A DNA stretch of 31,358 bases from the NCBI GenBank assembly GCA_910578785.1, contig CAJTSJ010000029.1, forward strand, positions 1 through 31,358, given 5' to 3'. Of this stretch, positions 1-7,957 are shown piece after piece. This DNA comes from an uncultured Muribaculum sp. GTDB lineage: Bacteria > Bacteroidota > Bacteroidia > Bacteroidales > Muribaculaceae. A program made the translations under genes and the position numbers. Below the pieces are notes generated by a model. That model worked only from the letters and a program-made list of their open reading frames with translations, was not told the DNA's origin and did no database searches. The stretch's first letter is position 1. Every line of letters starts with the position of its first letter.

Positions 1-16
1 TCATAATCATAGCTCT

Positions 17-490
17 ATGAGAATCGTACATTTCATAATATATCTATGCGCCATAGCAGGCACCATAACGGTTGCATCCTGTAAAAAAGACGATTTCAAC
101 AGACGCGAAGAATGGCCGGTGAGCGGTGTCGAAAACATCGACACCGAATGGTTCAGAAAGGAATTGTCCGACAACAACCCAAGATTTATTGATTCAAACA
201 TCGCCCTGAACTACATCGATGGAGGAATTATCCATTCATACACCGACGGCGACCGATACTCCTGGAGATTTATCGAACTGTCCACAGGCATCGACGTGAG
301 GTTCAGCTATTCGCTCATTGACGACAAATCCGCCATCATAAGCGACCCGATTCTAACAATCAACGACAAAACCGTTAAACTCCGACACGCAAAACTCGAA
401 CAAGACAGAAACAGCACAAAATGGATCAGCATGTCCACTCCCGACAAAAGCCATATCGTAATAGTTGTCAATCAAAATATTGGTTTATAA
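17..490 (+). CDS. Putative lipoprotein of unknown function
   Basis: 157-residue protein that I do not recognise. The N-terminus is a short hydrophobic signal ending in a lipobox (VASC, Cys at residue 22) followed by KKDD, so it should be exported and lipidated. The mature part is polar with alternating beta-type segments (for example DRYSWRFIEL and GIDVRFSYSL) and no enzymatic motif. The start codon is 16 bases from the window edge, so the promoter cannot be judged. It converges with the CotH gene on the other strand, only 9 bases apart, with no obvious terminator hairpin between them. Likely envelope-associated; anything more would be guesswork. Confidence 0.7.
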   Translation: MRIVHFIIYLCAIAGTITVASCKKDDFNRREEWPVSGVENIDTEWFRKELSDNNPRFIDSNIALNYIDGGIIHSYTDGDRYSWRFIELSTGIDVRFSYSLIDDKSAIISDPILTINDKTVKLRHAKLEQDRNSTKWISMSTPDKSHIVIVVNQNIGL

Positions 491-499
491 TTTCAGCAT

Positions 500-1924
500 T
501 TAAAAGAATCCATAATATGGAGCTTCATCTATAAATTCGACACGCTTAATCAACCAATCCTTGAGTTCTGACAATGCGGCACTGAAATCTTCACTTGAAC
601 GCCCATTACCATCAGGCCCGGTTCCCGGCCAGCATTCGCCATTTTGCAAAGCCGAGACTTTTACAATTCCGGCGTATTCATCCATATACTCGAGTACCTG
701 AGGAAAGAGTTCAGTCTTAAAAAGAATCCACTTTTGTTCAAATGCAGACTTGAATACTTCTGATTTAATCAAATCGAGATAAAACTTTGCGCCAACAAAA
801 ATATCTCCGCTAAGAAATAATTTGCGGTCAAATGAATTTTGAAAATTAAAAGCACAATCATAGTCCCACAATGGACCCATTTTATATAGAGACTCCGCAT
901 TCTCCTTAAACAAGTATACGCTTTTAGGCCAATTTAATTCCCAATTAAGTGCAACCAGATTGACTAATAGATAATTTACAGCTTGTTCAATGTCAATAAA
1001 GTTCTCAGGATTACCAGTTTTAACAGACGCTTCCATCTGCTCAAAATCTGCCTGCCATTTTTTTAACAGCTCATCGACAGCTACCTCCGCTGTCTGTCCA
1101 TCCTTAGGATTGACAATCTCAATTAAATCCGGATCCTTAACCATTACCGGAAGATTATAAATTTGACTTTTAAATTTGTATTCTTCATCAAAATAAGAAT
1201 CCATTTCCCATATTATTCCCTCTTCCTCATCTATATCTACGCTACCAGAGTTAATTCCAATCTTTTCAGATAGCATGTATGCACCTTTAAACTTACCATT
1301 TAGCACAACATTTACAGGAATTGAATGGTTAGTATAAGGCATATTTAACAACTCTCCTATTTTAAATGCAATAGCATTCTTCATTAAAGTATTATCTATA
1401 TAATTAGCAATCAGCACATAACTTTTTGCCTTTTTAAGCCCGCAAAGCGAAACTTTTTTCTCGAACTTCAATCTATACGGTTTTTTAGCATAACCCCATG
1501 TCGAATTTCCTCGGCCACGTATATTTACGGAAACGTTGTCTAAATCTTCATAATTCCCATAGCAATTCATCGAAAATTTGGCAGATAAATATTCACTCTT
1601 ACTGCTGATTTCTGAAACTACCGGATTCGTTGTGATATATAGTGTCGGTACATTGCTGCCTAAACTGTATTCTGAGACATCATTCATACTTAGAATACAC
1701 TTCTGTTCATTTTTCAAAACTATGGATATACTATCATAAAAATCTGACATTTCATTATGCCTAATAAAACGCATATCTGACACACTATCAATAGGAATTG
1801 CCGTAACCCTATCCTTCCCTTTATCAGTGACAAAAATATTCAACCATGTATACTTTGAAGTATCAGCCGACACTGACAAAGAGCAACTAATTAATAAGAA
1901 AACATATAATAACCGCATAATCAT
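500..1924 (-). CDS. CotH kinase-like secreted protein
   Basis: 474 residues with an N-terminal signal peptide (about residues 1-20), then a small beta-rich module (about 25-95) and a CotH domain. Seen in the sequence: the family signature IRGRGNSTW at about 135-143 followed by KKPYRLKF, and the acidic metal-binding motif GPLWDYDCAFN at about 350-360 (Asp354 and Asp356). CotH proteins are atypical secreted kinases, first known from Bacillus spore coats, where CotH phosphorylates other coat proteins; those in Bacteroidales are mostly uncharacterised. The gene follows a small T9SS-type cargo gene by 4 bases and must be co-transcribed with it. The N-terminal module resembles the corresponding part of that neighbour (both start with a VTDK strand). 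An alternative start two codons later (Met3) is equally possible. Substrate unknown. Confidence 0.85.
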   Translation of the reverse strand: MIMRLLYVFLLISCSLSVSADTSKYTWLNIFVTDKGKDRVTAIPIDSVSDMRFIRHNEMSDFYDSISIVLKNEQKCILSMNDVSEYSLGSNVPTLYITTNPVVSEISSKSEYLSAKFSMNCYGNYEDLDNVSVNIRGRGNSTWGYAKKPYRLKFEKKVSLCGLKKAKSYVLIANYIDNTLMKNAIAFKIGELLNMPYTNHSIPVNVVLNGKFKGAYMLSEKIGINSGSVDIDEEEGIIWEMDSYFDEEYKFKSQIYNLPVMVKDPDLIEIVNPKDGQTAEVAVDELLKKWQADFEQMEASVKTGNPENFIDIEQAVNYLLVNLVALNWELNWPKSVYLFKENAESLYKMGPLWDYDCAFNFQNSFDRKLFLSGDIFVGAKFYLDLIKSEVFKSAFEQKWILFKTELFPQVLEYMDEYAGIVKVSALQNGECWPGTGPDGNGRSSEDFSAALSELKDWLIKRVEFIDEAPYYGFF

Positions 1925-1928
1925 ACTA

Positions 1929-2453
1929 TTACTTTACTACTATTTTTAATGATTTTCTTCCCACAATAACAATATATACTCCGCTTGCAAACTTGTCTGT
2001 ATCAATATAAGCGACATCAGATATTTCTTGTAACAAAACTACCTTGCCAGACATATCAACAATGCGAAGTTCATCTGTTCCTTCCGAAACGACAACTTTT
2101 ATTTTATTACAATTGTATGATATTAGACTTACATTGTCCGCAACGATGTCGTCTTTACGACTAAATATATCTTCTGGAAATCGCATTTCTGACATCTCCC
2201 ACCTCATTATATCACTGAGACAAATATCTATGCTTGAAATGTAATCAGTAATTACCATATTACCATCATTAAATATAATCCGGGCTTTATCACTCATATT
2301 TAAGCGATACTCATTATCACATTTATCAGTGACAATCATACTACGCCACTGTTTACTGCTTTCCACAGCTTGTCCAGCCCAAACCGACATTTCAAAGCCC
2401 AATGTCAGGATAGAAGCAATCATCGTGAATTTCAAAACTTTCGCCATATTCAT
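1929..2453 (-). CDS. Small secreted protein with T9SS-type C-terminal sorting domain
   Basis: 174 residues. There is a signal peptide (about 1-26, ending near VWAGQA), a short beta-rich module, and a C-terminal segment (about 128-174) with the usual layout of a Bacteroidetes type IX secretion sorting domain: LRIVDMSGKVV, then ASGVYIVIV, then a final KIVVK. Such tails direct cargo across the outer membrane by the PorU/T9SS machinery, with cleavage and often anchoring to surface lipopolysaccharide. The body matches, by pattern, a very common Bacteroidales family of short proteins with a strand repeat (MSDKARIIFNDGNMVITD) and no known activity. It is the first gene of a unit with the CotH-like protein and lies downstream of a poly-G promoter region. 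Confidence 0.7.
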   Translation of the reverse strand: MNMAKVLKFTMIASILTLGFEMSVWAGQAVESSKQWRSMIVTDKCDNEYRLNMSDKARIIFNDGNMVITDYISSIDICLSDIMRWEMSEMRFPEDIFSRKDDIVADNVSLISYNCNKIKVVVSEGTDELRIVDMSGKVVLLQEISDVAYIDTDKFASGVYIVIVGRKSLKIVVK

Positions 2454-2475
2454 ACCAAATCATCTTTATATCCGA

Positions 2476-2508
2476 CAAAGATATTAATAATAAAAATACC
2501 CCCCCCCC
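2476..2508 (-). promoter_or_regulatory. Putative promoter with a G10 tract at the -33 position
   Basis: On the minus strand a TATCTTTG box (2483-2476) fits the Bacteroidetes -7 consensus TAnnTTTG and lies 22 bases before the ATG at 2453. Instead of the usual TTTG about 20 bases upstream there is a run of ten G (plus-strand C, 2499-2508) separated from the box by 15 A/T bases. The tract therefore covers the place where the -33 element should be. Confidence 0.5.
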
Positions 2509-2532
2509 GTTAACTATATTTAACATTAAAAT

Positions 2533-2574
2533 AACAAAACGAAGGCTTGTGCCGTATTATGGCACAAGCCTTCG
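2533..2574 (-). terminator. Rho-independent terminator after lgt
   Basis: A perfect 14-bp stem (2540-2553 with 2561-2574, loop of 7) lies 28 bases past the lgt stop codon. Read on the minus strand it is followed by GTTTTGTTATTTT, a T-rich tail. It closes the pta-ackA-ddh-lgt operon. Confidence 0.85.
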
Positions 2575-2602
2575 CCTTAAAGTTTCATTATCAATTCAAT
2601 TA

Positions 2603-3460
2603 TCAGTGCTTCGATTGAGGCTTTTCGTCAGCGAAGCGATTTGGGAATGCCAGATGCTGTCGAGGACGAATCATGGCATAGACCACAAGTCCTATACCGA
2701 GGAGTATGAACGGAATGCTCAATTGCTGGCCGATGTTAAGAGTCATCGTGGCCTCACGGGCAACCTGGTCATTCTTGATAAATTCGATTATAAAACGCGG
2801 AAGGAATATTCCGATAAAGAACACTCCCAGTATCAACCCCGGGCGTTCCTCGGCATTCTTCTTCCAATACATCCACATCAGCAGAGCAAACAGCGCGAAA
2901 TAGCAAAGAGCTTCGTATATCTGCGTCGGATGTACAGCCTGGCCATAGTACATTTGCTGCCATTCGCGGGAACGGACAAACATGAATCCCCACGGAAGAT
3001 CGGTAGCAGTGCCGAATATCTCCGAATTAAAGAGATTTCCAAGTCTGATAAGACCTCCGACAAGAGCAATCGCCACAACAAGACGGTCAAATGTCCACAA
3101 CGGGTTGCGCTTCGTAACGAATATGGAGAATAGAATCACGGCAAGTATGATGGCAATAGTTCCGCCATGGCTTGCCAGACCGCCTTCCCATATATAGAGA
3201 ATCTTTATAGGGTCGGCACGATACACATCCCATTCGTAGAAAAACACATGTCCCAACCGGGCACCGACAATAGTGGCGACAACTACATATATCAGCAATA
3301 TGCCGAGCCACTTTTCTGGAGCGCCTTCGTGTTTGAACATTCTGGCTACAATCTCATAGCCGACGATAAATCCGATGGCAAACATAAGTCCATACCATCG
3401 GATCGTAATCGGACTGCTTATAATCTCCGGGCTGACAGCCCATGTCACAAAGTCAAGCAT
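2603..3460 (-). CDS. lgt: Prolipoprotein diacylglyceryl transferase
   Basis: 285 residues, normal length for Lgt. It transfers a diacylglyceryl group from phosphatidylglycerol to the lipobox cysteine of prolipoproteins, the first step of lipoprotein maturation in the inner membrane. Visible features: about seven hydrophobic segments, the SHGG motif (about 97-100), the Lgt signature GGLIRLGNLFNSEIFG (about 135-150) with the essential Arg, and AVHPTQIYEA (about 175). It is the last gene of the pta-ackA-ddh-lgt operon, 24 bases after ddh, and is followed by a terminator. Several predicted substrates are in this window (the lipoproteins starting at 17, 7385 and 22400). Confidence 0.97.
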   Translation of the reverse strand: MLDFVTWAVSPEIISSPITIRWYGLMFAIGFIVGYEIVARMFKHEGAPEKWLGILLIYVVVATIVGARLGHVFFYEWDVYRADPIKILYIWEGGLASHGGTIAIILAVILFSIFVTKRNPLWTFDRLVVAIALVGGLIRLGNLFNSEIFGTATDLPWGFMFVRSREWQQMYYGQAVHPTQIYEALCYFALFALLMWMYWKKNAEERPGLILGVFFIGIFLPRFIIEFIKNDQVAREATMTLNIGQQLSIPFILLGIGLVVYAMIRPRQHLAFPNRFADEKPQSKH

Positions 3461-3484
3461 TCGTTAGTTTTATAAATCTGTTAA

Positions 3485-4384
3485 CTACACTAAATGTCTA
3501 ATAAGATCCTCCTTGTCGCCATGAAGCATATCTATAACCGGAATCTCAATCATAGTGTATGCTCCCGGACGCTGAACGATGGAAGCACGCGCCACCCCGA
3601 CAAGTATCTGAGCCGTCAATGCCGGATTGTTTATAGACATGTTAAACTCAAAGCGCTGATTTTGTGTAACGCCCGAAACACCCTTGCGAACCATATTGAC
3701 GCCATGTCCCATATCTTTGATTTCGTCGACTGACTCAACCTGGAACACGTGAGTCTCGTCGCTTGCAAAGTACGGGTCGGCCTTAATAGCCTTGGTCACT
3801 TCCTCAAGTTTCGCATCAGGTTCAAGCTCCACATACACCATTCTGCGATGTATTCCAGTTCCCAAGGGAATAGTCATCGACAACGCATTTCTGACTCCGG
3901 CCTTAGACTTTACAGCCACAGTATGCCCCATACTCATTCCGGGACCGAAATTAGTATACGTAATACCTTTGGGCGCGGCCGCCTGCATCAACGCACGCAC
4001 TATAGAATCGCTTCCGGGATCCCAACCCGCAGATATGATGGCAACCGAACCATGAGCCTTGGCTATAGGATCGAGAGTTTTACGCAGGTCGGCTATCGAA
4101 CTGTGTATGTCAAAACTGTCAACAGTATTAACACCTTCTGCAAGCAAAATGCGTGCATGCTGCTCTACCTCACGTGTCGGCGTACACAAAATAGCCACAT
4201 CCACATCGTCAAGCCGCATCACGTCGGACACCACTTTATATGCAGACAACTCAGACGGCTGTGGTGCGTCAGGATTACGACGCACCACTCCGGCTATTTC
4301 AAAATCAGGGGCCTGACGCAACGCATCAAGCACATACTTTCCAATATTGCCGTAACCTACTATTGCGGCTCTTATTTTCTTCAT
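3485..4384 (-). CDS. ddh: meso-Diaminopimelate dehydrogenase
   Basis: 299 residues. NADPH-dependent enzyme that makes meso-2,6-diaminopimelate from tetrahydrodipicolinate and ammonia in one step, supplying peptidoglycan and lysine synthesis. Seen: Rossmann motif AAIVGYGNIGKYV (about 7-19), VVRRNPDAP, CTPTREVE, the substrate-binding stretches SAGWDPGSDS and FGPGMSMGHTVAVK, all typical of Ddh. The family is scattered among bacteria but common in Bacteroidales. It lies 24 bases after ackA and 24 before lgt in one operon. LysA (at 23936-25075), which uses its product, and LysC (25079-26410) are elsewhere in the window. Confidence 0.95.
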   Translation of the reverse strand: MKKIRAAIVGYGNIGKYVLDALRQAPDFEIAGVVRRNPDAPQPSELSAYKVVSDVMRLDDVDVAILCTPTREVEQHARILLAEGVNTVDSFDIHSSIADLRKTLDPIAKAHGSVAIISAGWDPGSDSIVRALMQAAAPKGITYTNFGPGMSMGHTVAVKSKAGVRNALSMTIPLGTGIHRRMVYVELEPDAKLEEVTKAIKADPYFASDETHVFQVESVDEIKDMGHGVNMVRKGVSGVTQNQRFEFNMSINNPALTAQILVGVARASIVQRPGAYTMIEIPVIDMLHGDKEDLIRHLV

Positions 4385-4408
4385 AGAATAGATAAATTAT
4401 TAAAATAA

Positions 4409-5614
4409 TTATTTGTTGTTTTTTATGATGTCTTCCGTATCCTGGGCAATCATCAGTTCCTCATCAGTAGGAATCACGACAACCTTCACCTTCGAGTCGG
4501 CAGCTGAAATCACCTTCTCCTCTCCGCGTGAACCGGCATTGACCTGCTCGTCAATCTTCACTCCAAGATAAGTCAAATGATCGCACACGGCCTGACGGAG
4601 AGGCTGTTGGTTCTCTCCTACACCACCGGTGAAGACAATGATGTCAACGCCGTTAAGCACGGCAGTGTATGCACCGATGTATTTCACGATACGATAGATG
4701 TACATGTCAAGTGCGAGCTTGGCACGTTCGTTGCCTTCGGCGATAGCGGCGTCGATGTCACGCATATCGGATGATATTCCTGATATTCCAAGCACACCGC
4801 TTTTCTTATTAATCAAAGTGCTCAACGCCTTTGTGTCGAGTCCTTCCTTGTCCATTATGAAGGTCAAAGCTCCGGGGTCTACATCACCTACACGCGTACC
4901 CATCATCAGACCTTCCACAGGTGTCAGACCCATAGAAGTGTCGATGCTCTTCCCGTCCTTTATGGCTGTAATCGAACCTCCGTTGCCGATATGGCAAGTG
5001 ATTATGCGCTGTTTCTCATAAGGGACATCGAGGAATTCGCACACACGCTTCGATACGTAGCGATGGCTTGTACCATGAAATCCGTAACGACGGATGGCGT
5101 ACTTTTCGTAAAGCTCATACGGAAGAGCATACATATATGCCTCCTTAGGCATGGTCTGGTGGAATGCCGTGTCAAACACAGCCACCTGAGGAACTTCGGG
5201 AAGGATTTCGCTTACAGCGTCAATACCGGTCATATTGGCGGGATTATGCAGTGGAGCCACGTCGTAGCACTCCTTTATCTTAGCGATAACCTCATCGTCA
5301 ATCCTGACGCTCTTGTTGAATTTCTCTCCTCCGTGTACCACACGGTGCCCAACGGCATCAATTTCCTTCAGACTCTTGATGCATCCGTATTCAGGGTCGG
5401 TAAGGAGGTTCAATATGTCGTTAATGGCTTTCTTATGGTCAGGAATAGACTCCTCTATCACCTTTTTGCCACCGTCGGCCAATTTGAATTTCAGAAAAGA
5501 ATCGTGCAAGCCGATTTTCTCAACGCCGCCTTCGGCCAATGTCTCCTTTTTGTCGACATCAATAAGCTTATATTTTACAGAGCTGCTTCCGCAGTTTAGC
5601 ACTAATATGTTCAT
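4409..5614 (-). CDS. ackA: Acetate kinase
   Basis: 401 residues, full length for AckA. It converts acetyl phosphate and ADP to acetate and ATP, the substrate-level ATP step of fermentation. Seen: phosphate-binding start NCGSSSVKYKL (about 7-17), HRVVHGGEKF, VFDTAFHQTMP, GFHGTSHRYVS, HIGNGGSI and the late FTGGVGEN motif. It follows pta by 42 bases and precedes ddh by 24, so pta-ackA is the usual pair at the head of this operon. Confidence 0.98.
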   Translation of the reverse strand: MNILVLNCGSSSVKYKLIDVDKKETLAEGGVEKIGLHDSFLKFKLADGGKKVIEESIPDHKKAINDILNLLTDPEYGCIKSLKEIDAVGHRVVHGGEKFNKSVRIDDEVIAKIKECYDVAPLHNPANMTGIDAVSEILPEVPQVAVFDTAFHQTMPKEAYMYALPYELYEKYAIRRYGFHGTSHRYVSKRVCEFLDVPYEKQRIITCHIGNGGSITAIKDGKSIDTSMGLTPVEGLMMGTRVGDVDPGALTFIMDKEGLDTKALSTLINKKSGVLGISGISSDMRDIDAAIAEGNERAKLALDMYIYRIVKYIGAYTAVLNGVDIIVFTGGVGENQQPLRQAVCDHLTYLGVKIDEQVNAGSRGEEKVISAADSKVKVVVIPTDEELMIAQDTEDIIKNNK

Positions 5615-5656
5615 TGCTGTATAGTATGATTCTAAAGTTGCAGAGTTAATGATGAA

Positions 5657-6673
5657 TCAGGCATGCTCTTTGGCTCCTATAGCCTGATTGCATGTTATAA
5701 TGATTGTTTTATAAATATCTTCGGGGAAACATCCGCGCGACAAGTCATTGACAGGAGCTGCAAGGCCCTGCAGAATAGGACCTACCGCCTGCACGCCACC
5801 AAGACGCTGTACGAGCTTGTAAGCAATATTGCCTGTCTCCAACGACGGGAAAATAAGCACATCCGCCCGACCGTTAACCGGACTTCCGGGAGCCTTGCTC
5901 TTGGCTACGGCAGGAACTATGGCGGCATCGGCCTGAAGCTCACCGTCGACAACCAGGTCAGGATTAGCCTCACGCACCAATTTTACCGCCTCGATGACCT
6001 TGTCGACTCTTTCGTGCTTCGCACTACCCTTTGTCGAGAAACTCAACATAGCTATGCGGGGAGTTATACCGGCAATATCACGCGCGGTATCAGATGCCGA
6101 CAATGCAATCTGAGCAAGTTCGGGAGCAGACGGGTCAGGAATCACGGCGCAATCCGCAAACACCATTACACCATCTTCGCCGAACGGAGAATTGTCGGGA
6201 AGAAGCATCACGAACGCTCCTGACACAACATCGATTCCGGGCTTGGTCTTTATAACCTGGAAGGCTGCGCGAAGCACATTGCCTGTAGTGTTAAGCGCAC
6301 CGGCCACCTGTCCGTCGGCATCTCCGTTCTTAATCATCAAACATCCCAGATACAGCGGATTGGCTGTAGTCTTGCGGGCGTCTTCCATGGATATACCCTT
6401 CTTCTTGCGAAGCTCATAGAATAAAGGTGCATATTTGTCTATCACCTTAGGGTCATTGGGATTAACTACCTTAGCCTTGCAGACATTAGTAAGGCTCAAT
6501 TCACTTGCAGCCTCACTGATTTCCTTTGGATCACCAATCAAAATTACATCGGCTATGCCTTCCACAATGATTCTGTCGGCGGCTGTTAGCGTGCGCGGTT
6601 CTGTACCTTCGGGGAGCACTATTCTCTGACGGTGTTCCTTAGCTTTTGAAGTTAGTTTTTCAAAAAGTCCCAT
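5657..6673 (-). CDS. pta: Phosphate acetyltransferase
   Basis: 338 residues, matching the short single-domain class I Pta that lacks the N-terminal regulatory domains of the E. coli enzyme. It interconverts acetyl-CoA and acetyl phosphate, feeding AckA. Seen: RIVLPEGTEPRTL near the N-terminus, GCLMIKNGDADGQVAGA, MLSFSTKGSA and VDGELQADAAIVP, all diagnostic of the PTA domain. It is the first gene of the operon pta-ackA-ddh-lgt and has a recognisable promoter about 60 bases upstream. Confidence 0.97.
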   Translation of the reverse strand: MGLFEKLTSKAKEHRQRIVLPEGTEPRTLTAADRIIVEGIADVILIGDPKEISEAASELSLTNVCKAKVVNPNDPKVIDKYAPLFYELRKKKGISMEDARKTTANPLYLGCLMIKNGDADGQVAGALNTTGNVLRAAFQVIKTKPGIDVVSGAFVMLLPDNSPFGEDGVMVFADCAVIPDPSAPELAQIALSASDTARDIAGITPRIAMLSFSTKGSAKHERVDKVIEAVKLVREANPDLVVDGELQADAAIVPAVAKSKAPGSPVNGRADVLIFPSLETGNIAYKLVQRLGGVQAVGPILQGLAAPVNDLSRGCFPEDIYKTIIITCNQAIGAKEHA

Positions 6674-6736
6674 AACTTAATTTTATATTTATGGTTAATT
6701 ATTAATGATATACGGAATCTTGATTATTTCTTACTG

Positions 6737-6770
6737 CAAAAGTACATTTTTTGGCCGTATAATATCCAAA
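6737..6770 (-). promoter_or_regulatory. Promoter of the pta-ackA-ddh-lgt operon
   Basis: Minus-strand TACTTTTG (6744-6737) matches the TAnnTTTG -7 box, and TTTG (6770-6767) lies 22 bases upstream as a -33 box. It leaves a leader of roughly 60 bases before the pta ATG. Confidence 0.6.
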
Positions 6771-6831
6771 TTGTCTTTTAATTTTTACAAAAAATTTGCA
6801 TACCCTGTCCATTGCTACACTCTGCATGACA

Positions 6832-6865
6832 TAAAAAAGGATGAAGTCCGAGCCGGACCCCATCC
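6832..6865 (-). terminator. Rho-independent terminator after the 6891-7385 lipoprotein gene
   Basis: On the minus strand a 12-bp stem (arms within 6839-6850 and 6854-6865, two G-U pairs, 3-base loop) is followed directly by six T. It lies 25 bases past the stop codon of the lipoprotein gene and separates it from the pta operon. Confidence 0.85.
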
Positions 6866-6890
6866 AATATAATATACGATAATAGAAAAG

Positions 6891-7385
6891 TTACTGAGCC
6901 TTTATATTAGGAGTGACAGTAAAGGTAGTCGTGCCACCGGTAGTGTCGTCGCCCTCACCGGTATCTCCACCCTCTCCATCATCAGGAACGGGTTCTGTAA
7001 TTACAAGTGTGTAATCCAGTAGTGCCTGCGCCGGGCTATAATTTACTGCATATACCGGGAACATTATGCGAAGGAGATGACGTCCGACAGGAAGATTCTG
7101 TGTATCAAAAGTCATCGCATAAGGGGCAAGGACTGTAGTATAATTGATACCATAGTCGAGCTGATATGTGACGGCACCGAATGCAATGTCCTTGGCATTT
7201 GAATTTACAGGCACAATGGATTCAATCGCGAAACTCTGGCCCTGCGGAACGGTAATTACACCATTCTCCACCTGTGTACCCTCGCTGAATGTAACTCTCA
7301 CGTCAAACTCAGGCAGATTATTGTCGTCGCTACATGACAGCAGCATCAACGGCAATGCGAAAATTAAGTAGAATAACTTTTTCAT
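6891..7385 (-). CDS. Putative lipoprotein with Ig-like beta-sandwich character
   Basis: 164 residues. The signal peptide ends in a lipobox (LLSC, Cys18) followed by SDDNN, so it is probably a surface or periplasmic lipoprotein. The mature part has strand-rich sequence (EFDVRVTFSEG, YAMTFDTQNLPVGRHLLRI, LLDYTLVITEP) compatible with a single beta-sandwich domain, then an acidic Gly/Asp/Thr-rich tail (about 133-152) that looks like a flexible linker. I recognise no specific family. It is a single-gene unit closed by a strong terminator; no convincing promoter consensus was found upstream. Confidence 0.75.
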   Translation of the reverse strand: MKKLFYLIFALPLMLLSCSDDNNLPEFDVRVTFSEGTQVENGVITVPQGQSFAIESIVPVNSNAKDIAFGAVTYQLDYGINYTTVLAPYAMTFDTQNLPVGRHLLRIMFPVYAVNYSPAQALLDYTLVITEPVPDDGEGGDTGEGDDTTGGTTTFTVTPNIKAQ

Positions 7386-7543
7386 AATAGTTTAGCGTTT
7401 TATAAGTGAATCTTAATATCTATACAACAAACAGATATTAAATAAGTTTACACCAATTTATGACTTTTATGAGGTCTCAATCCGACCGGCAACTTACCGT
7501 TGCGATGATTGTTTATACCATACAAACCAGACTGTTATATGTT

Positions 7544-7903
7544 ATGACAAAAATTGAAGTAAAACGAGTTTATGACGATCCAGCCGGAACGTACGACGGA
7601 TATAGAATCTACATCGACCGTCTTTGGCCCCGAGGTGAGTCCAAAGAGAAATTCCATTATGACCTGTGGGATAAAGATATTGCCCCATCGACGGAACTTC
7701 GCAAGTGGTTCCATGAAGACCCGGACGGAAGGTGGGATGACTTTAAAGCCCGCTACAATAAAGAACTGGAAATGTCGGCTTCAGCAGATGAATTGCTGTG
7801 CAAAATAAAGGGCCTGTCTTTGGTCACATTATTATATAGTTCGCGCGACCATGAACACAACAATGCACAAGTACTTGCCGACTACTTGCGGAGCAAACTC
7901 TAA
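7544..7903 (+). CDS. DUF488 family protein (YeaO-like)
   Basis: 119 residues starting MTKIEVKRVYDD. Seen: GYRIYIDRLWPRGESKEK, the DIAPSTELRKWFHEDP block and a final LLYSSRDHEHNNAQVLADYL, which together define DUF488/YeaO proteins. The biochemical role of this family is not established. An in-frame ATG at 7460 would add 28 residues that do not fit the family start, so 7544 is chosen. The gene stands alone between a divergent lipoprotein gene and the sugar-kinase fusion, 54 bases before the latter. Confidence 0.85.
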   Translation: MTKIEVKRVYDDPAGTYDGYRIYIDRLWPRGESKEKFHYDLWDKDIAPSTELRKWFHEDPDGRWDDFKARYNKELEMSASADELLCKIKGLSLVTLLYSSRDHEHNNAQVLADYLRSKL

Positions 7904-7945
7904 GAGATTGTTTTAAAACTGACTTTTAACTTCATGATTTTTCGC

Positions 7946-7953
7946 TAAATTTG
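7946..7953 (+). promoter_or_regulatory. Putative -7 box of the kinase-RapZ gene, near-leaderless
   Basis: TAAATTTG matches the Bacteroidetes -7 consensus and ends only 4 bases before the ATG at 7958. Transcription would start at or next to the start codon. No TTTG is found about 20 bases upstream, so the call is tentative. Confidence 0.4.
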
Positions 7954-7957
7954 TGGC

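Noticed and set aside
2549..3133. Long open frame on the plus strand, opposite lgt
   Set aside because: It is the antisense of a well-conserved lgt gene, begins within the terminator hairpin and has no recognisable domain or promoter.
4991..5599. 202-residue open frame antisense to ackA, and a similar one at 5663-6223 antisense to pta
   Set aside because: Both lie entirely inside highly conserved genes on the other strand; their length reflects codon composition of the real genes.
7460..7543. Upstream extension of the DUF488 protein (start at 7460)
   Set aside because: The added 28 residues do not match the family start, and the DUF488 domain begins right after the ATG at 7544.
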